Assembly: GCA_963576475.1 (NCBI GenBank)
Contig: OY754967.1
Location: 23,213,914 to 23,277,913 of the forward strand
DNA: 64,000 bases
Direction of reading: 5' to 3'
From: Molanna angustata
Lineage: Eukaryota; Arthropoda; Insecta; Trichoptera; Molannidae
A program made the translations under genes and the position numbers. A model generated the notes under the pieces. That model worked only from the letters and a program-made list of their open reading frames with translations, ran no database searches and was not told the DNA's origin. Position 1 is the first letter of the stretch. Each line of letters begins with the position of its first letter. Shown here piece by piece: positions 13,019-24,516 of the stretch.

Positions 13019-13035
13019 AAAAAATGTCTGCTCAC

Positions 13036-13170
13036 CCTGGCGTGCAGCATCGGTCTCGATTCCCTGACGGGCACCTCCCGCTGTACGGCGAGGGTCTCCA
13101 TTGACAGCCGTAACCTGGCTGGTTCAGGTCTGCTCTTTCCATCGCTCACTCGCACCATGCCCGTGCGAAT
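13036..13170 (-). CDS. Syn2: gamma-syntrophin-like gene, exon before the PDZ exon
   Basis: This exon of exactly 45 codons reads IRTGMVRVSDGKSRPEPARL, then RLSMETLAVQREVPVRESRP and MLHAR. That resembles the first half of the split PH domain that precedes the PDZ domain in gamma-syntrophins. The acceptor (TTGTTTCAG) and the donor (GGTGAGCAG) are both strong on the minus strand. The exon is phase 0 at both ends and joins directly to the PDZ exon at 10631-10790. It is markedly GC-richer than its surroundings and has no stop codon. In the mammalian gene the coding part upstream of this point is short, so the start codon probably sits in a separate exon to the right, but none could be picked out. 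Confidence 0.82.
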
Positions 13171-13314
13171 CTGAAACAATAACAAAATATATTTACATTA
13201 AAAAGTTAATCCAGTACTAGTAATATTGCGTCTTTTTGATAAAATTGAATTTTATTAGTTTACTAAGTTTACTAATTGAAATGAGTAAGATGCCACAAGC
13301 GACCTCATTTTTAC

Positions 13315-13620
13315 CTGAGCATTTGCTAAATGTTATATGCAATGGACACAAAATACACAACCCTATAAAAGTAGAACTATACTTTGTAGTAAATGTTATA
13401 CGCAACAACACCATAAATGAAGAACTATACTTTGTAAAAAATGTTATATTAACAGGACACAAAATATGTACACAACACCATAAAAGAAGAACTATTCTTT
13501 GTAGTAAATGCTATATACAAAGGACACAAAATACACAACACCATAAAAGAGGAACTATACTTTGTAGTAAATGTTATATGCACATGGCACAAAACACACA
13601 ACACAATAGAAAAATAACTA
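13315..13620 (+). repeat. about 65-bp minisatellite, about 5 copies
   Basis: A unit with AACTATACTTTGTAGTAAAT, GGACACAAAATACACAACACC and CATAAAAG recurs at roughly 65-bp spacing; one spacing is 47 bp because of an internal loss. The 144-codon open frame across it is a product of the repeat and not a gene. A further half-unit (GAACTATACTTTGTAG) at about 13864 lies beyond the LINE remnant, so that remnant may have been inserted into the array. Confidence 0.8.
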
Positions 13621-13621
13621 T

Positions 13622-13860
13622 AAGAAGAGAGAGAACCCAGATTGTGAATTTGGGGCCGAGCAGACAGTAAAGCACATAGGATTGTGCCGTTCACCAATTA
13701 TGCAGGACTGCCAGCTCAGGAAATTTGACGGTATAGGTACTCCCGGATATCCATGAGGCGAGACCGGAGGCGTTGGAATGGCTGACAAAACTAGAACCAA
13801 GGCTGTAAGTTTTGGACGCTGCCAATATGGGTGAAGAGGGTGCCTGTACCGGGGCGGGAG
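13622..13860 (+). pseudogene. LINE 3'-end remnant (zinc-binding C-terminus)
   Basis: The translation shows CEFGAEQTVKHI, then (frameshifted) MQDCQLRKFDG and a PEALEWL-like block. This is the conserved C-terminal 'C.CGa.QtvkHi...CplrkF' region of a common insect non-LTR family. The remnant at 26520-27152 carries the same block. Frameshifts and stops make it non-functional. Confidence 0.65.
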
Positions 13861-14115
13861 TAAGAACTATACTTTGTAGTTTAACACTTGTCGTAGTTTT
13901 AGCTTAGGAGATAACTTATAAAAAGGGTCAACCGTATATGAAGTATGTTAAGTAGCTTCTCTTGCAACACTATTTTGGCTAGGTATAGGCATTATTTATC
14001 CTAAGGATCGGAATAAAGACAGGAGTCAAATGGCTAACAGACTTGGCAAGGGAAAAATTTTACTAGTGTCGATCATCTAGTTACCATCTTCAAAGTTTCA
14101 CTCTAGCAATACTAG

Positions 14116-14190
14116 TTGTGTCATATGTGTCTTATATAGATTGTGTCATGTGTGTCTTATACTTGTTATGTCATGCGTGTCTAATACTAG
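14116..14190 (+). repeat. 25-bp triplet tandem repeat
   Basis: Three diverged copies begin at 14116, 14141 and 14166 with the word TTGTGTCATATGTGTCTTAT and variants of it. This is a small local duplication with no evident function. Confidence 0.75.
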
Positions 14191-15172
14191 TTGTATATAT
14201 TATGTCTAGTAAAATAAATACATTTTTTTCTGAATATTTGAAAAGAAATATTCTTATTATTTACCAACTTTCGGCGCTTCAACAACTTATATAGCAGACT
14301 GGCCTTCAGTTTGTGTTAAAATATCATTATTATTCGTCGCCTACTAATATTTTCAAGCGTTACCAAAGATTGTGTAGTCAAAAAAAATTCTTTTACCAGG
14401 AACGACCATTGCTGAAAACGTACTTAAATTTTCATAAAAGGTTTCTTTAATGGGCTTACCCCATTCATCAATAATCGATATGTTCATATTATATCAATAG
14501 TCGAGTTACATTTATTTTGTTGTTTACTTAGCAATTTCTCACCGTCCTTGCGAGGAGTTTCAAATGTAAATATTTACTAAGTACTTCCTAGCATTGTTTA
14601 TCCTTAGAATTTTATTCCACCGTAAACAACAGATTCGTCAGATCTCATATTAAAATATTTTCCTCGGTGACATGATTGTTTTGCTTGCGCCTAACACCGC
14701 TATGTACCATCGGCCATTGTTTTCTTTGTAATTATTCTTTTCCTTTTGTTTGTGTTAAACGAAAACACTCCTTAAAATAGTGGTAACCATCATAATATTT
14801 TTTTTATTTGATAGAGCTAAAAATTATGTATAGCACGCGAAGCAATGTAAAAACACTCAAAATCGAATCGAATCATACCTACTATATATTTTCCATGGCG
14901 CGAAATATTCAACAAGCCTCTATTAGATGCAATGCTTTAAATACATCATAAATTTCTCAGATTCAGATTCCAAAAATAGTGTTTTTGATAGATTACACAT
15001 ACGTGTCGCGGTACCCAATTCATAATAATACGTTTCTATACAAATCCTACGTCAGTTTTCAATCGTCCAAAATATTTCCTTAAAATAAACAATTTTATTT
15101 TTTTTATTATTTTATGTGAACATTTAGAATACTGAAATAATTTTCAGAATAATCAAATAATTTTCAGAAGAA

Positions 15173-15410
15173 GGCCTTTGTGGCTTAGTTGGTTAGTTAT
15201 CTGACTGCTGATCCAAGGGTCCCGGGTTCGATTCCCGGTGGAGACACAGTTTTTAATTGTGTTTTCAGTCTGGATCTGTGAGACGATAAATATCGTAAGT
15301 CTCCAGAATGTGGTCACTTGTTATTGGGTGCGTGTTAAATAATTATTTGACATAGCGCCTGCTACATTAAAATAAAATAAATGAAATTAAATCAAATTAA
15401 ATCAAATACC
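15173..15410 (+). mobile_element. tRNA-derived SINE, family 2, near full length
   Basis: This is the best-preserved family 2 copy. The head is GGCCTTTGTGGCTTAGTTGG (A box), then CCCGGGTTCGATTCCCGG (B box), then the body starting GACACAGTTTTTAATTGTG and a tail of AAAATAAAATAAATG and related words. Upstream, AATAATTTTCAGAA occurs twice, which may reflect the insertion site. The run of C after the tail at about 15411 belongs to the next repeat. Confidence 0.9.
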
Positions 15411-15480
15411 CCCCCCCCCCTTAGCGCTTTTGTCCTGTTTCTATTAGGGTACGCTTTGACCATGATCCTGGAATTGAGAA
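15411..15480 (+). repeat. short interspersed repeat Y, partial copy
   Basis: After a C run, the block AGCGCTTTTGTCCTGTTTCT followed by GGGTACGCTTTGACCATG and ATCCTGGAATTG matches, reverse-complemented, 34941-34997. The family is unknown to me. The match stops abruptly at AATTGAGAAGTCTG. Confidence 0.7.
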
Positions 15481-15544
15481 GTCTGAATTATACTCTAATC
15501 ATCGAAATTTATATCACTGATCAATTTTTGAAATCGTAGCAAAA

Positions 15545-15851
15545 ATACATACATACCATCACGACATGTCCTTCACGGGGTAGGCAGAAAGAACCGAAAG
15601 CTACATTTTATATCTTGACACACATTCATCGCCACGTCAATAATATTCATACATCGTCTTATACATTTCTGTCTGTTATTCACGCTTCTTACATTTCCAC
15701 CTTTCAGAAAATCGTTTGCAACTATGCGATAAATTTCTATATTATCGGCTTTCGTAGATCCATTTTCTAGAGGATAACCAGTAGTCATGCAATAATTTTT
15801 ATTATTGTATGTCACAATTATAAAAATTGGAAACCAAATACGTTCAAACAA
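15545..15851 (-). pseudogene. family X LINE C-terminal remnant
   Basis: The minus-strand frame ends FLKGGNVRSVNNRQKCIRR, CMNIIDVAMNVCQDI and a degenerate tail. This corresponds to the 'ilk.ggvrS.nnR.kCm.rcm.v.ev..vCqDR' region at the 3' end of an insect LINE. At its 3' end (left) it finishes in CATACATACCATCACG, the (TATG)n terminus shared with other copies at 16385, 36388 and 59-63 kb. Confidence 0.7.
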
Positions 15852-16384
15852 TTAAATATGCAAATCATGAAACGTCTAAAAATGACATTCCTGAAATAAA
15901 TACGAATGCTGTGCTATACACATTGCGTGATACTATTGTTTAAGGAGTAATACCGCACAATATCTGCAAAATAATACCCCGAACAATAGAACGCATTAGA
16001 TCAAATCATTCAACGTGAGTCAGTTAAATTTTAGGCAAAATAATAATAAAAGACAACAGTTATTTCATATTATATACCTACATCTTTATCCACATACCTG
16101 TTTCACTAGGTCAATCAATTATTTAGCGATGAGGTTCTAAATGTTGACTTTTAAGTGTATTAGGCTGGTGTGAGCAAACACGCAAGTGTCATGCTTCCTT
16201 TTATTAGATATTACACACCCGTACACATGTCGCTGGCTATTTCTCACTGTGGGATATGCCATGGTGGTATGTATGTATGTTGTGATTATACAATTTGCTA
16301 TGATAGTGACATACGGACATGGTAAAAGACGTATGAAACTAGAATCAACTAGGGTAAGATAAAATTTTGTGGAACAACTATTCA

Positions 16385-16690
16385 TGATAGAATAAGAAAT
16401 AAGGACTAAAGACTCAAGTGAGGAAAATTATATCGTAAGTAAAATGAAAATTGAGGTGGTTAGCCCACATAGAAAAAATGAGCGATGATCATTTGACAAA
16501 AAAAAATACACGCTGTAAAGAGACGAACGAGAAATGAGGTCGATCAAGAAAAAGGCACAAATGGGATTTTGAAAGATGGTGATACATGGGCGTGAATAAA
16601 TTTTTGTCAAAAGAAAGGAGTCTGGAGTTCGGTCCTCTCTGCCTACCCCAAATAGTGAATTGGCGTGATGGTACGGAATGGTTTTGACGC
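16385..16690 (+). pseudogene. family X LINE C-terminal remnant
   Basis: The plus strand encodes KLRWLAHIEKMSDDHLTKK, then degenerate sequence and LEFGPLCLPQ, ending at GGCGTGATGGTACGG. It is homologous to the LRWFGHVERMNDDRLTKK segment of the 1.18-kb units and to the copy at 15545. A stop precedes the block and frameshifts follow it. Confidence 0.7.
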
Positions 16691-16699
16691 AAAATATCA

Positions 16700-19600
16700 A
16701 ATAAGCTTTTATTGAATGATAAATTTATTTTTTAATTAGACGATTGAGGCCGAATTTTATACAAAATCGATATTTATTTAACTTGGCTCCATGTATTTAC
16801 CATTTTAATGGTTATGACTAATATCCCACTTTGGGATACCAATTTAAAGTAGATTAGAAGAATATTTTAAAATTTAGATGTGATTTTTGAATAAAAAGGC
16901 AACCATGTAATGATATAAAATAAGCTTTTTAGCATAAAATTATTATAATTTTGTGTATATTTTAATAGGTATACCCACAGACAGGCTTTGCCTTGTGGAA
17001 TTTTTATGTGCACGGTTTCTATATTTTGATATTATATAAATGTGTACTATATATTAACAGTGTACTAAATCTAAAATAAGTAAACCTAAACAAAGCTCTC
17101 AACAATTTGTTTCTTTGAATCAAATGGGATATATTTATAAATGATTTTGAATTACCTACTTACATCCAAAATCTGAATAGTAGGAAAGTTTGTATGGGGC
17201 GATGTATGGACGTAAACGAAGAAGAGTTTTCTTGAGCAATTCAAATAAAGATTATGGTATGATGGTTTCTCTTATAGTCCATTCAAAAATATATAGATTT
17301 ATAGAGTTAATGAATTAATATGAATTTAAATATTCTTCAAATATTTTTTTAAAAATACTTTAGATTCAACGTCAATATCAATAAATCAGCTATTAAAGCC
17401 AATGAATAAAAAATGACAATTTAAATATTACACCTGGCTGACGGAAAAAAATGTATGCGATTAACATTCATATTTTAATATTTTCACTAAGGAGTGAAGA
17501 ACCCCCAGTCAACTGATGAATACTCCGTGATATTGAAACGGTTTTATTTTTACAAGATGTTCATAACTAAGTTGTTAGCGCCGAAATTGCCGATTGCAAC
17601 TCGGGCTAAAAGATCAGTGGACTGTAGAATCTATATGCCGGGGCACAGCACTACACAAAGAATGTTTCCTATAACGGGCACTTGATGGGCGACGACGGCA
17701 ACGAAGTCCGAAATGACATCCGCTGAAGGCCGTGTGCTCACAAGTACTAGTGGTGTGTAGCAGGAACGGAAAAGAGCAGTTACATGGAAGGGAAGGGGGA
17801 AGGAACAAGACGGGTGATTTGTATTCACGCCATAAGTAAATACCGTACCGAACATAAGTAATCAATTAATTATCTTTAATTTCTAACTAAAATGTTATCA
17901 ATCAGCCATGATTAAAAGAAATAAATCATTTATATATTAAACGAGTGCGCTATTGCCTACGCTATACTCCTCACTGCCAAGTTACTCCACAAAGTATTCA
18001 ATTTTTGTATGGAAATTTTTCAGAATTTTCGTAAAGTGAGTTTGTTAAATTATTTTTGATTTAAATATTGATAATTCTTCAATGCCATTTCATGAAAGGG
18101 GTGTGCATTTTTAGAAATTTGATATAAAAATATCAAATATTAAGTATCCTGAGCATTTGAAATATTTGACAGTTAAAAGAATTGAGAAGTCTAGGAGGTC
18201 TTAGCGAGTATTAGATATACGAATTTGCAAATTTTGATAGACAAATGAGTACCTACCGACTTAGTTTTTAATCGATGAATACACACAATACACATGTTGT
18301 GCATAGTACATAGCACACACAGATACATTGTGATGAAACTTTCACAATACAATCTCAGCATGATACTAGTTGATAATTTGCAATAAAAAAATAACCTTAA
18401 AATTGCAGTTAGGAATTATAAATGGGGCAGTTAGGAATTAAAATACGCTTAAAAATTGTGCAATGAAGACTATCCACTATTCCATATGGCAAAGTAAAAC
18501 ACAGTAGAAATATCACAATTCATTTATGTACATATAAGTATATAATATATAAAGAAAAAAGAATGCGGATATAATTTATTTATTGATAAATAAAATGCAA
18601 AAATATCTATATATATCTACGAAAAGCATTAGTATTCAAAATATACATTCACGTTTTTTTTATTTAGTATTCAAAATGTAAATTTCGTCGGACAAGCACT
18701 GCCATGGGTCTTGAATAAAGTGCCAGGTTATATTAAAAATATTTCATGTGAATTCCAAGTGGCAAATGAGCCGTTTTGAAAATATTATATTGGTTTACAT
18801 TTCCCTAACAATACACAGAGCAGATTTAGGGTTCTGAATAAAAATGCTGAAACCCATAAAGATGACAAATTTGAAAATCAAGTTAATTCAGCCGATGTTG
18901 AATCGACCGTTTCCAATTCGGAACGAAATCCCCTACCAAGCACTCTTACCGCATGATTAACTCCTGACAAAATTGAAAACAAAAATTGATTGAAAGTAAA
19001 AATAACTAAATATAAATAACTTGAATAAATTCTTTATGGTTTAAGTTACTTACTTACATACTTATAACTATTATTTATCAAAGAAGAAGAATTGGCTCTC
19101 CTTTTTGATCTAAAAAAATACTTTTAAGGAGAAAAAAAGTGAGATTAACATTTGATGAATATTATTAAGATAATTGCTGGGACATTATTTTATATTTTCA
19201 TGCATTTTCATATAATTAAAAATCGTTATTATTGAACGATATTTAATAAACTAAATATTTAAAATTTCTCACGTCTAAATTGATCAAATTAAAAATGCTA
19301 TTTGCCCATTGAGCCAATACACAATCGTAATATTTTTACAATAAATAAATTAACGTATGAAACAGTGAATGATAAAACAAAAATGTCTCATATTTCCCAT
19401 CATTTAATGAAACCCAATAGACTTTCAAGATGAAATAGATATTTTTGTGTTGACTAATAATTCTCTCGTATCGTGTAAAAGAAGTTTCTCAAAGATTGTC
19501 CATTTACCAGTTATATAAGTCGCATTAAGTTTACACGTGGATTCCAGATCATTAAGAATTTTGCAGAAAAACAGCCGTCATACCACATGATAAACCTGGC

Positions 19601-19750
19601 GAAGTCGGCAGATCTTCATAGATAGATACCTAAGCGAAAACTCATGGATGATGACGCAATGTAGGAGAATCCTGCAGAAAAACAACTTACATAGAGGATA
19701 GCGACACCCAGGACCGAAAGGGATACGTTATGAGGATGAGAAGAGCCGAC
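16700..19750. other. AT-rich stretch, one possible isolated coding segment
   Basis: No transposon ends were recognised. At 18822-18956 there is a short open segment (RFRVLNKNAETHKDDKFENQ and onward to a TGA) preceded by an AG acceptor-like CCCTAACAATACACAG. It has a coding-like composition, but I cannot connect it to a family or to other exons. Confidence 0.4.
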
Positions 19751-19758
19751 CCTAAAGT

Positions 19759-20211
19759 CTACTTTGCACGGACGCTGTTATCAACGGGTTTCAGGTTTTC
19801 GACGGAGTTTTCAACGCGATGGGCAAAAAAATAGAACGTGTTCTATTTTCAACGCGATTTTCATCCTTTTGGTAAAACAGAAATCTGTAAAAATATTCGC
19901 TGTCGTCGTTACCGACGAGTCAACATGGCTGCCGTTTGCGTTGACTTTTACGTGTGACATTCCCCCGCAATGTATTTTGTTTATTTTTGGAAAGTGTCGA
20001 AACTTTCGATATACATTTATATTATATTAAACCATAGAATTATCAGGTATATAATCTAAGTATTAAACATTAATTTTATACTTTTTCGATGTACATTTAT
20101 TTATATCATATTATACAAAAAGCGATGTTTGGATTAACCTGTATTTTGGATGCTGTTTTAAGCGTTGGAAACCGGGCCGCGTTGAAAATAGTGTCTGTGT
20201 AAAGTGCACTT
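19759..20211. mobile_element. non-autonomous TIR element, about 450 bp
   Basis: Inverted ends: ACTTTGCACGGACGCTGTTA followed by TCAACG on the left, and on the right the reverse complement reads ACTTTACACAGACACTATTT followed by TCAACG. Internal words TTTTCAACGCG are repeated. There is no clear target duplication and no coding capacity, so the superfamily is not assigned. Confidence 0.6.
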
Positions 20212-21506
20212 CAGAACCTAGGTGAATATTTGAGCTATTAAATGCCAAAAAGAACGTTACACGTTTTATATTAAGAGATTGAATAGTGAAAAGACACGAA
20301 CTGAAAGTATGCTTCTAAAAGTGAAAAAATAATGGTTTCTTTAAAAAGTTTATTCAATACAATACCAGAGTGTGTGAGGCAATAACGTTATGTCGTTGTC
20401 TGAGTGGCTGAACGTCTAAAAATTGTTTCCGATTTGATAAATGATTTTCGTTAACATTTTCGCTTGGAGCAAGGCAGGTGTACTAAATCAGCATTTGTTC
20501 CCACGGGTTTGTGCTATGCGGGTAACGTATGTATAAAGGGTACCTTCAGCTGAACAAATGAGACTGGTATACAATGTTACCGTCAGAAGTATTGAAAATA
20601 ACGTATTAATTTATAATGAATTCATATACAAACTCAATATTGACTGAATTGAATAAATACGAATCTGCTATCTGACTACGGAGTTGATCTACCTTGACTT
20701 ATGTCTCGGTTACCTTTAAGTTCATTTTCAAGCCGAACAGACAAAATTATGAACTATATAAATTGACAACATAAAATAGACCTACGACTCGAATATCCAT
20801 ACTTTTTGACCTATTACTTGACGTTTGAAACATTATTTTTATTAATTTTCAGTAAAGAAGAAAGTGGAGAAGTAATTAGCCGTACATTTTTTCCTAATAT
20901 TACATTTTTTAATCATAATATTTATAAGGTTTTATTTTATAGTTTTTAACTTATCATACAGCAAAAACGAAAAAAATATTTGCTTGGGAAAGGCTAAGAA
21001 ACTAAGATTAAAGACGCCATTCCATGTACAACCTCTGCCTTTCACTCTGTAGTTGTAGTTTTCTAATAGACTTTCATAAATATCAAAGAATTCGTCTTGC
21101 GCCAGATTTAATAAGTTTCCGATCGATAGGAAATTATTTCTCTTTCCGGATATCAGAGAACCGGATGCTTGCGATTGGAGCCTTAAACCAATCTCTTAGA
21201 ACAATATTAATAAATTTCAAATCATAAATAAGTACCTACCGAATATTTGAAATTAAATATATAATGACTTTGATTAAATTTCTGCAAGGCCTTTGAAAAA
21301 GTTAATTAAGTCTTTGATGAATATCTCTAAAAATACTAAGAAGGGTCTAAAGATGATAGGTAGGTACTTTTTTTGTTTTTAATTTAATTATTCGAATGTA
21401 TAAAAATATCTCGTTCCATACAATTTCGTAGCTTTAATTAACATATTTTCGCTGAATCTAGTTCCAAGAATTTCAGTAATACCATTTTTCTCAACAACCA
21501 ATTAAA
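20212..21506. other. AT-rich stretch, nothing recognisable
   Basis: Short open frames only, with no domain, splice pair or repeat structure that I can support. Confidence 0.5.
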
Positions 21507-24500
21507 TCTAAAGTAATAAAGCAATCAAAATGTTAGTGTATGTGTGTGTGTATGTGTGTGTGTGTGTGTGTGTGTTTGTCTCACGCCTTCTGAAAAACTA
21601 AGAGCATCTAAAAATCTAATTTATGTGCGAACGTGTACCTGTATACCTGATGCAGTGTCACGCTAAAAATAATGCGATAAATATGCTGAATTTTAAAAAT
21701 ATTTCAATAATTATTTTTTTCATACAAAATTTTCCAAGTCGTATCTGTCAAAAAAGTGTACATTTTGCACGCAAATATCTGTTAGTTTAAAAGTTAGAAG
21801 TACGTATTTACACGAAAAAAATTTACTTTCAAGTATAACTTAGCGTTTAAGTGAAAAACATGGTGAATATTTTGTATAATTATAATGTTTAACTTATTTT
21901 TAAAGTAAGCGTTTTGTACATAAATGCCGCCATTTTAATATCTTTTCATACAATATTTCATTTTCCTACCGAATGAATATGTTCTTGAAAATAATAAACC
22001 TTTGAAATAAATGTAATTATGAAATAATAAAATGAAACACAAGACATTACAGCAAGATTTAAGACATATATTGTAAAAGTCTGTTAATTATTAGTAAAGA
22101 TATAGGCATAATAAAATTGCATAATTTGTATATAATATTTGATATTTCGGACAATTTTCATTTTTATGGCATCGAACAAACCAATGTAGGTACCTACATA
22201 TTCAAAAAATGTATCCGAACCATTCGATATTACTTACGTGTTCGAATCGTTTCTATGGCTACAGAAAGAATGTGATATTCAAATAAAATTTGTTAGGAAT
22301 CGAATTTATTTAGAAGGTTGTTGTAGGTAGGTACCTACCTAATACTATTTACTTACAAATCAACAATAATATACCTATACTGATTTCCTATAGGAAAATT
22401 ATTTTATTTATCAACCGTTTGTCCGATTATAATGAAACTTTGGTGAATTGTCGAGCGTATGCCCAGGATGGTTTTTGGATTTAAACTTTTTTCTTATTCT
22501 TCTTCTTCTTCGTGTATTTGGTCGTTTTACCTATGAAGGGGGAGTATCCTGGGAAAAGAAGGTCCGACTGTCCCTCCATCTCTTCACAGGTCTTCCAGGA
22601 CGGGTTCTGCATATAAACTTTTTTCTTCTTTTTCTTCAACGTGTACTTGGTCATCTTACCTATGAAGATGAACTATCCTGGGAGATGAAGGTCCAATTTT
22701 CCTTCCATCTCTTCGCAGGTTTCTGGATTTAAACTTTTTTCTTCTTCTTCTTCATCGTCTATTTGGTCATTTTACCTTTGAAGGTGGACTAACCTGGGAG
22801 AAGAATGTCCAATTTTCCTTCCATCTCTTCGCAGGTATCTGGATTTAAACTTATTTCTTCTTCTTCTTCTACATCGTGTATTTTTGGTCATTTTACCTAT
22901 GAAGTTGGAGAATCCTGGGAGAAGAAGGTCCAACTGTCCTTCCATCTCTTCGCAGGTATCTGGGTTTAAACTTTTTTCTTCTTATTCGTGTATTTAGTCA
23001 TTTTACCTATTAAGTAGAGCATCCTGGGAAAAGAAGGTTCTTTCATCTCTTCGCGGTTCTTCCAGGATGGTTTCTGGATTTAAACTTTTCTTAACCGACT
23101 GATGGGACGGGATGTAATGAAGGGAAGGGAGGCACTAAAGGGCCTGAAGGGACGGGAGGTATAAAACTGCCTGAAGGGACGGAAGGTACTGAAGGGCCTG
23201 ATGGGAAGGGACGTAATGAGGGATTAAAGGGACGGGAGGTACTGAAGGGCCTGAAGCGGCGGGTCCTGGAGTCTAATTCTTTTTCTTCTTAATTTTATGT
23301 AGACCTTTAGGGCAGTTTTTATACTAACTATTTCCTATTGTCTAATTCATCTTCTTCTTCTTTTATGTATACATTTGGGTCATTTTTTTATAAAAATTAT
23401 TTCCTTTAGTCTAATTATTATTCTTCTTCATTTAAGTACGTAGACTTTTGGGAGAGTTTTAATACAAACTATTTCCAATAGTCTTATTCATTTTCTTTTA
23501 TACAAACTATTCAGTATTTATACAAACTATTTCCAATAGTCTAAATATTCTTCTTCTTCTTTTTTGTAGACCTTTTGGTGAGCTTTTATACAATCTATTT
23601 CCAATAGTCTAATTCTTCTATTAGGCATATGTATTTTTACTTATTTTATGTAGACCATTGGAATAGTTTTTTATACAAACTATTTCTTATAGTCTTATAC
23701 TTATTTTTCTCTTTTTTATTTAGTCTTTTGGGTTAGTTTTAAGTCTAATAGTCTATTGTGCAGAAATATTATTAACGATATGCACACTTGATGAAAATAC
23801 ATATGAAATGAATGTGATATGAGATGTGACGATATAACCTGCACTAGAATCTTTTCAATACTTTTGTTTAATTAAATTTAAACCATTTATATCATTAACA
23901 CCTAATATATAAAGAATGGGGGTTGTGGCCATTACTGAACTCTTCACAACATTTATATTCAAATTAAAAACTATTTACTATAGTTCAAGTCTTCTTCTTC
24001 TTCGTTAATGAAGACTTTCAGTCAAATTGAGCAAAAATATAATGCACACTTGATGAAAAAATATAAAAACGAATGGGATGTGACCAATACTAGATCTTTT
24101 CAGTACCTACGTTTGTTTAATCAAATTTTAACCACATCCCAACATCCAAAATTACTAAATTTTCAATAGGTACACATTACAATTTGTTTTCGATGATAAT
24201 ATTTAAAAATGGGGGTTGTGGCCAAACCAATCTCTTTACAACGTTGATAAACAGTCATATTTAAAACCATTACGCAAAGTCCATGCGAGCAGAAATTGTA
24301 TAAATATTATACTTCATTCACACTTTATAGCAATATATAAAAAAGAATGGGTTGTGGCCATCACTTGAACATTTTACAATACTTAAACTCAATCAAATTT
24401 CAAACCACTTTTCATAGTCTGATATTGCAAAATAATTGGGTGACAATATTATAAAAACGATTGCTTTTTCTTTCACAATTTTACATTCTTGGCCAACGGC

Positions 24501-24516
24501 GGGACATAAAAGCTAG
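21507..24516 (+). mobile_element. non-autonomous Helitron-like element, copy 1 (3.0 kb)
   Basis: It starts with TCTAAAGTAATAAAGCAATC, preceded by A, and ends GGGACATAAAAGCTAG, followed by T. TC at the 5' end, CTAG at the 3' end and insertion between A and T are the marks of rolling-circle Helitrons. Layout: a (TG)n run about 30 bp from the 5' end; a unique region to about 22400; about five 120-bp units with polypyrimidine and TTTACCTATGAAGG; a GA-rich block (GAAGGGACGGGAGGTACTG); about eight 65-bp units (TTCTTCTTCTTTTATGTAGA); then about 150-bp units containing GGGGTTGTGGCC. There is no Rep/helicase frame. A classical 3' hairpin is not clear (only GCC-AAC-GGC), which leaves some doubt about the class. 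Confidence 0.75.

Larger units (their letters stand above)
10791..13035 (-). other. intron of the syntrophin-like gene, filled with transposon debris
   Basis: This is the interval between the two syntrophin exons. It begins (minus strand) with GTGAGCAG after the upstream exon and ends with the AG before the PDZ exon. It contains a palindromic MITE copy near 12770-13018, a LINE 3' remnant at 11745-12350 on the minus strand, and a TTAA-flanked foldback nested in a second copy of the same MITE. The rest is AT-rich sequence with no recognisable signal. Confidence 0.8.

Noticed and set aside
13236..13670. 144-codon open frame
   Set aside because: It lies across a 65-bp minisatellite; the peptide merely repeats the unit (KRRTILCSKCY-like words).
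15173..15245. Possible tRNA gene with good A and B boxes
   Set aside because: The anticodon stem does not pair and the SINE body follows directly; same family at three other places.
22448..22732. 94-codon open frame
   Set aside because: It falls within tandem units of the Helitron-like element and shows two repeats of the same peptide; no Helitron protein domain.
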